Below, one piece after another: positions 5,628 to 11,225 of a DNA stretch of 11,225 nucleotides. The stretch lies in NCBI GenBank assembly GCA_027063585.1, contig JAMORM010000024.1, positions 1 to 11,225 of the forward strand, in the 5' to 3' direction. The stretch is from Sulfurimonas sp. (GTDB taxonomy: Bacteria > Campylobacterota > Campylobacteria > Campylobacterales > Sulfurimonadaceae). The notes beneath the pieces were generated by a model. The model saw only the letters and a list, made by a program, of their open reading frames with translations. It was not told the origin of the DNA and did no database searches. The number at the start of each line of letters is the position of its first letter. The stretch's first letter is position 1. The position numbers and the translations under genes were made by a program.

Positions 5628-6407
5628 ATGAAAGTAGATCTACATAACCATACACCATTGTGTAACCATGCAGAGGGGACAATAGATGAATACATAAATG
5701 CCGCAATAAATAAAAATATTCAAATATTCGGGTTTTCCGACCATGCACCTATGGATTTTGATCTAAAATACAGAATGTCCTTTAATGATATGAAAAAGTA
5801 TGAGCAAGATATTCAAGATGCCAAAAAAAAATATGCGGATAAACTTACTATTTTACTCGGTTATGAAGTAGATTATCTTGAGGGGCACATGGATAAAAGA
5901 GTTCTGCACGCAGATGTTGATTACCTTATCGGCTCCGTGCATTTTATAGACGAATGGGGATTTGACAACCCTGAATTTATCGGGCGCTATGAAAATGAAG
6001 ATATCAATGAAATCTGGCAAAAATATTTTGATACCGTAGAAGCAATGGCAAATACAAAACTTTTTGATATTGTCGGGCACTTAGACCTCATAAAAGTATT
6101 TAAATTTATGCCGACAAAAGATATAAAAGAAATAGCAAAAAATGCACTTTTAGCAATTAAAAATGCGGATATGGTCTTAGAAATAAATGCCGCAGGTTAC
6201 AGAAAACCCGTTGCAGAAGCTTACCCTTCAAAAGAGCTTTTAGAAGAAGCTTTCAAGCTTGACATTCCTATTACTTTCAGCTCCGATGCGCATAAGCCCG
6301 AACAGGTCGGAATGTTTGACAAAGAAGTTACCGACCTTGCCAAAGAAGTCGGTTACACACAATGTGCCTATTTTATCAACAGAACGAGAAAATTTTTAGC
6401 CTTTTAA
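5628..6407 (+). CDS. hisJ: PHP-domain histidinol-phosphatase (HisJ family)
   Basis: Family members remove phosphate from L-histidinol phosphate, the penultimate stage of histidine synthesis, using a metal cluster in a PHP barrel. The 259-residue length fits. The PHP ligands are all present: DLHNHT (His6, His8), His14, FSDHAP (Asp38, His39), GYEVDY (Glu80), GSVHFI (His105), VGHLDLI (His151), and FSSDAHKPEQVG (Asp220, His222). LEINAAGYRKPVAEAYPS at 184-201 is typical of the HisJ branch. The gene is not in a his operon here, so another phosphoester substrate remains possible. The ribosome-binding site is weak (GAG about 9 nt upstream). The leader consists largely of the 269-bp element. The stop overlaps the stop of the convergent globin gene. 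Confidence 0.8.
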   Translation: MKVDLHNHTPLCNHAEGTIDEYINAAINKNIQIFGFSDHAPMDFDLKYRMSFNDMKKYEQDIQDAKKKYADKLTILLGYEVDYLEGHMDKRVLHADVDYLIGSVHFIDEWGFDNPEFIGRYENEDINEIWQKYFDTVEAMANTKLFDIVGHLDLIKVFKFMPTKDIKEIAKNALLAIKNADMVLEINAAGYRKPVAEAYPSKELLEEAFKLDIPITFSSDAHKPEQVGMFDKEVTDLAKEVGYTQCAYFINRTRKFLAF

Positions 6408-6847
6408 CTCTTGGTATTGACCACCCACATAGAAAAAAGATCTAAATAGTTCCAAAACGATTCTATATACTCCGGGTTGACATCTTCTGCTTCAAGTGCG
6501 CTCAAAAGAGGAATATAAAGTTCAAGCCAGACTTTTCTCGCTTTTTCATCTATACGAAAAGGCGCATGGCGCCCCACCATCTGATGTTCACCTCTTGTTT
6601 GGGTAAAATAATCAGGTCCTCCTGAAATTTCTATCAAAAAATCTGCCGCATGTTTTTGTGCCTCTGCAAAATCATCATCATCAAAAATCGGAAACAAAAA
6701 AGCTATATCACTTGTTTTTATAGACTCATAATGATCAAATATAAGTTTTCTAAATCTCTCTTCTCCTACTTCTTGATAAAACCCGGGGTGCGGCTTCGCT
6801 ACCGGCGGTCGTACATCAATCTTGCCCTCTGTTACATGTAAAGTCAT
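6404..6847 (-). CDS. Group II truncated haemoglobin
   Basis: This 147-residue heme protein belongs to the truncated globins (two-over-two fold), which bind oxygen or nitric oxide and often protect against nitrosative or oxidative stress. Diagnostic stretches are SGGPDYFTQTRG at 75-86, GRHAPFRID at 92-100 with the probable proximal His94, and KVWLELY at 105-111 with Trp107 at the G8 position that marks group II. Tyr40 is a candidate distal-pocket residue. About 25-30 residues precede the globin core, containing PPVAKPHPG, a longer N-terminus than minimal members. An AAGGAAAC ribosome-binding site and a TATAAT box precede the ATG. The gene is divergent from trxA and convergent with the phosphatase, sharing the palindromic TTAA at 6404-6407. 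TTACATGTAA covers codons 3-6. The ligand preference is not visible from sequence. Confidence 0.85.
   Translation of the reverse strand: MTLHVTEGKIDVRPPVAKPHPGFYQEVGEERFRKLIFDHYESIKTSDIAFLFPIFDDDDFAEAQKHAADFLIEISGGPDYFTQTRGEHQMVGRHAPFRIDEKARKVWLELYIPLLSALEAEDVNPEYIESFWNYLDLFSMWVVNTKS
6832..6841. repeat. TTACATGTAA palindrome, copy 4, at the globin 5' end
   Basis: The fourth perfect copy covers codons 3-6 of the globin gene, encoding Leu-His-Val plus the first base of Thr. This is a different reading phase from the DUF89 copies, so codon choice alone does not explain the motif. Confidence 0.6.
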
Positions 6848-6870
6848 CAGGTGTTTCCTTTTTATTGCTA

Positions 6871-6876
6871 ATTATA
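6871..6876 (-). promoter_or_regulatory. Predicted -10 box of the globin gene
   Basis: TATAAT on the minus strand, preceded by TG, about 24 nt before the ATG. A second TATAAT lies at 6880-6885 next to the palindrome TATAGCTATA (6882-6891), which could be part of a regulatory site or an alternative promoter. Confidence 0.45.
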
Positions 6877-6926
6877 CAAATTATAGCTATAAATAAATTT
6901 AAAGTTTTAATTAATGATAGCACTTG

Positions 6927-6932
6927 TATAAT
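6927..6932 (+). promoter_or_regulatory. Predicted -10 box of the trxA operon
   Basis: TATAAT preceded by TG, about 33 nt before the trxA ATG, with an AT-rich stretch and no clear -35 upstream. It is the only good promoter seen before the six-gene redox operon. Confidence 0.55.
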
Positions 6933-6965
6933 ACTTTTATAACAAACAATAAAAAGGATTTACTA

Positions 6966-7286
6966 ATGGGTAAATATATAGAATTAACTGGTGCGAATTT
7001 TGAAGCGACTCTTGCAGAGGGTGTATCTCTTGTAGATTTTTGGGCGCCATGGTGTGGGCCGTGTCGTATGATTGCTCCCGTAATTGAAGAATTAGCGGAA
7101 GATTACGACGGAAAAGCTAAAATCTGTAAAGTAAACACGGATGAAGAGCAAGATATCGCCGTTAAATTCGGTATTCGTTCAATTCCGACTATCATGTTTT
7201 TCAAAAACGGTGAAATGGTAGACCAGATAGTAGGTGCGCAATCTAAACAAGCACTTGCTGAAAAACTTGACGCTCTTTTAGCGTAA
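6966..7286 (+). CDS. trxA: Thioredoxin
   Basis: A small cytoplasmic dithiol reductant that passes electrons from TrxB to target disulfides such as peroxidases and ribonucleotide reductase. The protein has 106 residues, the classic length. The active site [11 protein letters not shown] has Cys30 and Cys33, Asp24 is the usual buried acid, and RSIPTIMFF carries the cis-proline. The ATG at 6966 is preferred over the in-frame ATG at 6924 because it follows an AAGGAT ribosome-binding site and gives the normal N-terminus; the upstream ATG lies at the -10 box. It is the first gene of an operon that continues 16 bp downstream. Confidence 0.97.
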   Translation: MGKYIELTGANFEATLAEGVSLVDFWAPWCGPCRMIAPVIEELAEDYDGKAKICKVNTDEEQDIAVKFGIRSIPTIMFFKNGEMVDQIVGAQSKQALAEKLDALLA

Positions 7287-7302
7287 TTACAGGTTATTTA
7301 TA

Positions 7303-7785
7303 GTGGCTAGAAAAGGAGGTAAAAGCCTCTTTTCTCTCTCCACTTTACTTGCTTCTTTTTTTGGTGCTGCAATGGTTGCAGGTGCTTTTGCCTACTTTAA
7401 CTACAAATTTTCAGAATACAAATTTATTAATTTTAAAGATTTTGCTTATTATGAAAAAAATGATATTTTCAAACCTACTAAAGAAGAATATATTGTTGTT
7501 TTTTACTCTTCAAGAGAAAAAGAGACAATGGACGAGCTTGCAAATTTAAATCTTAATTTACCGATTCTTGCCATAGACTACTACAACAAAGTACGTCCAA
7601 ACAGCAAAACAACGACTTTTTTAAGAAGCGGAACAAATACATCACTAAAATTTATACAACGATTTAACATATACAGTGCCCCATCTATTTTTTTTATAAA
7701 GAGAGTCAAAGATTCTCTTTATAAACAAGATAGTATGATACGAAAACTTGATAATTTAGATGAATTAAAGGAGCAAAAATTATGA
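7303..7785 (+). CDS. Membrane-anchored thioredoxin-fold protein without cysteines
   Basis: This 160-residue protein sits between trxA and trxB. Residues about 9-32 form one hydrophobic helix after a basic start (ARKGGK), so it is probably a signal anchor with the rest in the periplasm. The soluble part looks like a degenerate thioredoxin fold: a beta strand EYIVVFYSS (62-70) where the CxxC would follow, LPILAIDYY (86-94), and [14 protein letters not shown] (121-134) with a proline in the cis-Pro position. There is no cysteine at all, so it cannot do dithiol chemistry. It starts with GTG, with a modest AGG about 9 nt upstream, and its stop overlaps the trxB start as ATGA. A chaperone, scaffold or docking role is possible; the thioredoxin assignment is my reading of the pattern, not a proven homology. 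Confidence 0.7.
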   Translation: MARKGGKSLFSLSTLLASFFGAAMVAGAFAYFNYKFSEYKFINFKDFAYYEKNDIFKPTKEEYIVVFYSSREKETMDELANLNLNLPILAIDYYNKVRPNSKTTTFLRSGTNTSLKFIQRFNIYSAPSIFFIKRVKDSLYKQDSMIRKLDNLDELKEQKL

Positions 7786-8723
7786 TATTAGATTGCGCAA
7801 TTATAGGCGGAGGACCTGCCGGTCTTACCGCAGGACTTTATACCACACGCGGTGGACTTGAAAATGTAGTAATGTTTGAAAAAGGAATGCCGGGCGGACA
7901 AATTACGCAAAGCTCTGAGATAGAAAATTATCCCGGTGTCACCGGTGATATTACGGGAATGGATTTGATGATGCCCTGGCCCGAGCAGTGTCAAAAATTT
8001 GGACTCAAACATGATATGGCAGAAGTCAGTCGTATTAGTAAAGAAGGTGATGTGTTCACGATTACAAAATCTGACGGAACAACAATCCAAGCGCATAGTG
8101 CTATTGTATGCACCGGTTCTTCTCCTCGTCGGGCAGGTTTTAAAGGCGAAGATGAATTTTATGGTAAAGGCGTAAGCACCTGTGCTACATGTGACGGTTT
8201 TTTTTATAAAGGCAAAGAAGTAGCAGTCATCGGCGGCGGAGATACAGCGTTAGAAGAGGCACTTTATTTGGCAAAAATTTGTTCTAAAGTCTATCTGATT
8301 CACAGACGCGACACTTTTCGTGCCGCACCTAACACTGTAAAACGTGTAAAAGAGAACGAAAAAATAGAACTTGTTTTAAATTCTGCACCCCAAGAAGTGT
8401 ATGGGGATGCGAGTGGTGTAAACGGCATAAAAGTAAAGAACAAAGAGAATGAATTAAGAGATATTCAAGTGCCGGGTGTTTTTATTTTTGTCGGTAACAA
8501 TGTCAATAATCAAACCCTTATACAAGAAGACGGCAGTTTTCTTTGTGATGTTAATAAACAGGGACAGGTAATAGTAGACTTAAGAATGAAAACATCAATA
8601 TCCGGTTTATTTGCGGCAGGAGATATACGCATAGAGGCACCAAAACAGGTTATTTCTGCAGCCGGAGACGGAGCAGTTGCCGGCATCAGTGCTATTTCAT
8701 ATGTGGATGAACTACTAAATTAA
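7782..8723 (+). CDS. trxB: Thioredoxin-disulfide reductase
   Basis: A cytoplasmic FAD enzyme that uses NADPH to reduce thioredoxin. The 313 residues have the low-molecular-weight TrxR layout: FAD-binding [10 protein letters not shown] at 9-18, [16 protein letters not shown] at 37-52, the redox-active CATC at 134-137 followed by Asp138, the NADPH motif [10 protein letters not shown] at 151-160, HRRDTFRA at 174-181, and the C-terminal FAD motif FAAGDIR. The start is coupled to the preceding gene by ATGA. It pairs naturally with trxA in the same operon. The HRRDTFRA motif suits NADPH rather than NADH. Confidence 0.97.
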   Translation: MILDCAIIGGGPAGLTAGLYTTRGGLENVVMFEKGMPGGQITQSSEIENYPGVTGDITGMDLMMPWPEQCQKFGLKHDMAEVSRISKEGDVFTITKSDGTTIQAHSAIVCTGSSPRRAGFKGEDEFYGKGVSTCATCDGFFYKGKEVAVIGGGDTALEEALYLAKICSKVYLIHRRDTFRAAPNTVKRVKENEKIELVLNSAPQEVYGDASGVNGIKVKNKENELRDIQVPGVFIFVGNNVNNQTLIQEDGSFLCDVNKQGQVIVDLRMKTSISGLFAAGDIRIEAPKQVISAAGDGAVAGISAISYVDELLN

Positions 8724-8732
8724 GGATTAAAA

Positions 8733-9173
8733 ATGACTATAAAAGACTTTATGACGAACAAACACAGAGAATGCGATCATCTCTTAACGCAGGCAGAAGA
8801 TTTTCTCGATAACGGAGAGTTTGATGAATCACTTGCTAAATATATAGCATTTAAAAATGAAACCATTTTACATTTCGATATAGAAGAAGAGTACCTTTTT
8901 CCAATGCTTGAAGAGAAATCAGGGATGGGAAGCATGGGACCGACGAACGTCATGCGCATGGAACATGCCCAAGCAAAATCACTCTTTGAAAAAATGGATG
9001 AAGCGTATAATGCAAAAGACAAAGAGCGTGCCTTTGCACTTGGCGAATCTATGAATATTTTACTGCAACAGCATAACCTCAAAGAAGAACAGATGCTCTA
9101 TACGATGATGAACAGTGCATTGGCAGAAAATGCCCAAGAAATCCTTGAAAAACTACAAAATTATGGAAACTAA
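8733..9173 (+). CDS. Hemerythrin HHE-domain diiron protein
   Basis: This 146-residue four-helix protein belongs to the hemerythrin/HHE cation-binding group (PF01814), cytoplasmic proteins with a diiron site that bind oxygen or nitric oxide or take part in iron and nitrosative-stress handling. Likely iron ligands are His16 (HRECDHLL), His47 and Glu51 (ILHFDIEEEYLFP), His78 (MRMEHAQAK), and His114 and Glu118 (LQQHNLKEEQ), the His and HxxxE spacing expected for the site. AAGGAT lies just before the ATG, 9 bp after trxB. The gene overlaps the DUF2249 gene by 11 bp. The pairing of HHE and DUF2249 genes is common in bacteria that respire nitrogen oxides, which supports a gas- or stress-related role. 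Confidence 0.88.
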   Translation: MTIKDFMTNKHRECDHLLTQAEDFLDNGEFDESLAKYIAFKNETILHFDIEEEYLFPMLEEKSGMGSMGPTNVMRMEHAQAKSLFEKMDEAYNAKDKERAFALGESMNILLQQHNLKEEQMLYTMMNSALAENAQEILEKLQNYGN

Positions 9174-9399
9174 AAAAGAGATTATTTTAGATGTCAGTGA
9201 GCTAGAAGCGCCCTATCCTCTGGTAGAAGCCGTCAATGCATTAAATATTTTAAAAGATGACGAAGTGTTAGTATTTCGTCATCGCATGAATCCTCAAATG
9301 CTCTTTCAAAATATTTTGGCATTGGGATTGCACTATGAAATTACAAAAGAAGATGAAAATGAGTTTGAAATGAGGATTTACAAATGTTTCAAGGTTTGA
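9163..9399 (+). CDS. DUF2249 domain protein
   Basis: This 78-residue protein is essentially one DUF2249 domain (PF10006), a small TusA/SirA-like alpha-beta fold often encoded next to hemerythrin-like and nitric-oxide-related genes. The pattern is ILDVSELEAPYPLVEAVNAL at the start, DDEVLVFRHRMNPQMLFQNI in the middle (FRHRMNP replacing the usual HDREP-like loop), and EFEMRIYK at the end. I chose the ATG at 9163 because the domain starts five residues later; in-frame starts at 9115 (GTG) and 9130 would add unconserved residues. It overlaps the hemerythrin gene by 11 bp and the membrane-protein gene by 16 bp. Biochemical function is unknown. Confidence 0.8.
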   Translation: METKKEIILDVSELEAPYPLVEAVNALNILKDDEVLVFRHRMNPQMLFQNILALGLHYEITKEDENEFEMRIYKCFKV

Positions 9400-10637
9400 C
9401 ACTTGAGCAGGCACCGCCATATACTATACCTATAAAGTTTTACCTCACAGCAGTATTGTATCTCATTGCACTCTCAATAATAACACTCATATACGGCTTA
9501 CATGTATCTTCAAGATACGAGTATGAAGTGATTGCTCTTACACATATTTTTACTATCGGTTTCATTACACACATAATGTTTGGTTCACTCTTTCAAATGC
9601 TGCCTGTAATGCTTGGTACGGCCTATACAAATGTTGTAAGAAATGCAAGAATAATTCATATTTTTTTAAATATCGGTATTGTCTCTTTCGTCAGTGGATT
9701 TCTAGTAAACAGTCCGCCATTTTTATATATTGGCGGTACTCTTTTGGTATTGGTATTTCTCTATTTTTGTTTTCTCTCTTTAAGAACAATTTTTTTAAGT
9801 AAAGAAATAAATGCACCTGTACAAAATTTTGCAGCTTCTTTTACCGCACTTTTTATCGCTGTAATTTTCGGTTTTATCGCGCTTCTTGGGCATTTTGGAT
9901 TCGTAGATTCTATAAAATATGGAAATGTTCATATAGCGTTTATGCTCTTTGGCTGGGTCTTTATACTTATAATTTCTGTATCATATAAAATAATTCCTAT
10001 GTTTTTTGTTGCTAAAGAGTTTCCCCTCTTTTTGCAAAAAAGGCTCTATATTATCCAGCTTATACTGCTTTTTTTATTTATATTTGCCCAGCTTCAAGAA
10101 AATATTTTACTACTGAATCTAATAAAAATTCTTCTCTCCTGTTGGGTGATAATTTTTGCACTCTTTAGTATAAAAATTTTAAGACAAAGAAAACGAGCAA
10201 GAAAAGATATCAGTATCAATCTTTGGTACTTTGCAATGACAAATACCATACTTGCGGCACTCCTTTTTGTAGCCGCATCCTTGTTACATGTAAACATATC
10301 TATTTATATAGGATTTTTAACTCTATTTGGTGCCATATACCCTTTAATCAATGCGATGCTTTATAAAATAATTCCTTTTTTAACCTGGTTTCACCTAAGT
10401 TCCAATATGGTTTTTGAAGCCGAAATGGGCAATGTTATTTCTAAGCAATATATCTCCTATCAAGTAAATTTGTACTATTTTTCATTTTTTCTTGCTCTTT
10501 TTGCCCCGTTCTCATATTATTTTATAATTCTAGCAGCAATAATATTTCTATTTTCAGCACTATTATTATTTAAAAATATCTTTCATGCATTACGCTATTA
10601 TAATGAATACATAAAAAAGAAAGTAGTATTTGAGTAA
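9384..10637 (+). CDS. 12-helix membrane protein, heme-copper oxidase subunit I / NnrS-like
   Basis: This 417-residue inner-membrane protein has about 12 hydrophobic helices, roughly at 17-38, 49-77, 88-107, 112-134, 150-171, 182-208, 218-236, 240-265, 278-300, 304-330, 360-378 and 380-405. Helices 2, 6 and 10 end in related motifs: FQMLP (70-74), YKIIP (201-205) and YKIIP (327-331), each 11 residues after a glycine. That is a threefold repeat of four helices, the pseudo-symmetry of heme-copper oxidase subunit I. Histidines in or near these helices (His54, His63, His170, His183, His302, His337) are candidate heme or metal ligands. A TGAGGA ribosome-binding site lies inside the DUF2249 gene, which it overlaps by 16 bp. 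Context with hemerythrin, DUF2249 and thioredoxin points to nitric-oxide or oxygen-related redox work. No exact family name is claimed. Confidence 0.75.
   Translation: MFQGLTLEQAPPYTIPIKFYLTAVLYLIALSIITLIYGLHVSSRYEYEVIALTHIFTIGFITHIMFGSLFQMLPVMLGTAYTNVVRNARIIHIFLNIGIVSFVSGFLVNSPPFLYIGGTLLVLVFLYFCFLSLRTIFLSKEINAPVQNFAASFTALFIAVIFGFIALLGHFGFVDSIKYGNVHIAFMLFGWVFILIISVSYKIIPMFFVAKEFPLFLQKRLYIIQLILLFLFIFAQLQENILLLNLIKILLSCWVIIFALFSIKILRQRKRARKDISINLWYFAMTNTILAALLFVAASLLHVNISIYIGFLTLFGAIYPLINAMLYKIIPFLTWFHLSSNMVFEAEMGNVISKQYISYQVNLYYFSFFLALFAPFSYYFIILAAIIFLFSALLLFKNIFHALRYYNEYIKKKVVFE
10284..10293. repeat. TTACATGTAA palindrome, copy 5
   Basis: Fifth perfect copy, inside the 12-helix membrane-protein gene on Leu-His-Val-Asn codons, the same codon phase as the globin copy. 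A near copy, TTACATGTAT, is at 9498-9507 in the same gene. Confidence 0.6.
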
Positions 10638-10642
10638 TATTT

Positions 10643-10651
10643 TGCTATTAT
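10643..10651 (+). promoter_or_regulatory. dapB: Predicted extended -10 promoter of dapB
   Basis: TGCTATTAT lies in the 41-bp gap after the membrane-protein gene, 27 nt before the dapB ATG. It is identical to the proposed cheZ extended -10. It suggests that dapB is not simply the last gene of the redox operon. Confidence 0.5.
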
Positions 10652-10678
10652 TAGAGCAGAAAAAATAAGGATACAATT

Positions 10679-11225
10679 ATGATAAAAGTTGGCGTTTTCG
10701 GTGCGAGCGGTAGAGTCGGCAGACTTTTACTCGAAGATTTAAAAACAACAAACGAAATGGATTTAAGTGCGGTCTTTGTTAGAAATTCACTTGATTTTTC
10801 CATAGACCCTTCCGTATTGGTTACCTCTGATATGCAGGCATTTTTACATGCTTCAGATATAATTATAGATTTCTCACTGCCCGATGCCTGTGAAATACTT
10901 TTAGAAGAAGCCATAAAAACACCAAAACCATTGGTCATCGGTACAACAGGACTCAATACACACCAATTAAATCTTTTAAAACAGGCAAGTGAACTTATGC
11001 CCGTGCTATATGCTACAAATATGTCACTGGGTGTTGCACTGTTAAATAAGCTTGTATATCAAGCCTCAGCAGCATTGAAAGAATTTGATATAGAGATTGT
11101 AGAGATGCACCACAGACATAAAAAAGATGCTCCAAGCGGCACGGCACTGACACTGGCTGAATCAGCAGCTACTGCAAGAGACTTGGATTTAAACAATGTG
11201 CGTGTGAGTGGTAGAGACGGCAATA
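10679..11225 (+). CDS. dapB: 4-hydroxy-tetrahydrodipicolinate reductase, N-terminal part (runs off window)
   Basis: DapB reduces 4-hydroxy-tetrahydrodipicolinate with NAD(P)H in the lysine/diaminopimelate pathway that feeds peptidoglycan synthesis. 182 codons are visible of about 255 usual. The dinucleotide-binding motif is VGVFGASGRVGR at 4-15, followed by DFSLPDA at 64-70, IGTTGLN at 87-93, ATNMSLGVALL at 112-122, and the catalytic EMHHRHKKDAPSGTAL at 142-157, which holds the conserved histidines, Lys149 and the PSGTA substrate loop. A TAAGGA ribosome-binding site precedes the ATG by 7 nt. It is co-directional with the redox operon but appears to have its own promoter. The 3' end lies outside the window. 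Confidence 0.96.
   Translation, partial: MIKVGVFGASGRVGRLLLEDLKTTNEMDLSAVFVRNSLDFSIDPSVLVTSDMQAFLHASDIIIDFSLPDACEILLEEAIKTPKPLVIGTTGLNTHQLNLLKQASELMPVLYATNMSLGVALLNKLVYQASAALKEFDIEIVEMHHRHKKDAPSGTALTLAESAATARDLDLNNVRVSGRDGN

Noticed and set aside
5823..5831. Run of nine A in the phosphatase gene, and runs of eight in purE (3095-3102), trxB (8198-8205) and the thioredoxin-like gene, as phase-variable tracts
   Set aside because: Runs of this length are expected in AT-rich coding sequence, they encode ordinary Lys or Phe codons, and the genes are housekeeping types. No reading-frame break is present.
6924..6965. Longer N-terminus for thioredoxin from an ATG at 6924
   Set aside because: It would place the start at the -10 box and add residues absent from the family. 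The ATG at 6966 has a good ribosome-binding site.
8777..9082. Minus-strand ORF of 101 codons opposite the hemerythrin gene
   Set aside because: A Ser/Cys-rich shadow translation of the hemerythrin coding strand; the sense frame has all diiron ligands.
10651..10956. Minus-strand ORF of 101 codons opposite dapB
   Set aside because: It is antisense to a clear dapB reading frame and shows no recognisable protein features.

Overview
The window is AT-rich, densely packed bacterial DNA and most likely comes from a Campylobacterota chromosome of the Sulfurimonas/Sulfuricurvum type. This rests on three things: the run cheZ - U32 protein - purE - small coiled-coil protein - glyQ, which from memory matches the order in Campylobacter jejuni and partly in Helicobacter; a divergent CheZ of the Helicobacter/Campylobacter type; and AT-rich promoters that have a good -10 box but no clear -35. 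I could run no database search, so the genus is an inference.

Left block (1-5282, all minus strand). Reading from right to left: cheZ, a U32-family protein resembling TrhP, purE, an HTH plus coiled-coil protein, a DUF89 family protein, a small outer-membrane beta-barrel protein, and the start of glyQ, which runs off the window. Genes overlap or lie within about 45 bp of each other. Possible internal promoters precede purE and glyQ.

Centre (5283-5627). This 345-bp gap separates cheZ from a PHP-family histidinol phosphatase. It is mostly filled by a 269-bp non-coding element (5344-5612) with 32-bp terminal inverted repeats. Inside are two long imperfect hairpins, each carrying the same 12-bp palindrome near its tip. 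The whole element can fold into a three-way junction. It is the least explained structure in the window and the best candidate for something undescribed, either a MITE-like mobile element or a structured RNA.

Right block (5628-11225). The phosphatase meets a group II truncated haemoglobin tail to tail, with overlapping stop codons. The globin is divergent from a plus-strand redox operon: trxA, a membrane-anchored thioredoxin-fold protein without any cysteine, trxB, a hemerythrin, a DUF2249 protein, and a 12-helix membrane protein whose internal threefold repeat resembles heme-copper oxidase subunit I or NnrS. The gene order suggests that thiol reduction is tied to oxygen, nitric oxide or other diatomic-gas handling. 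The window ends inside dapB, which has its own promoter.

Across the window the palindrome TTACATGTAA occurs five times, three of them within about 310 bp in the DUF89 gene. That is far more than base composition predicts.
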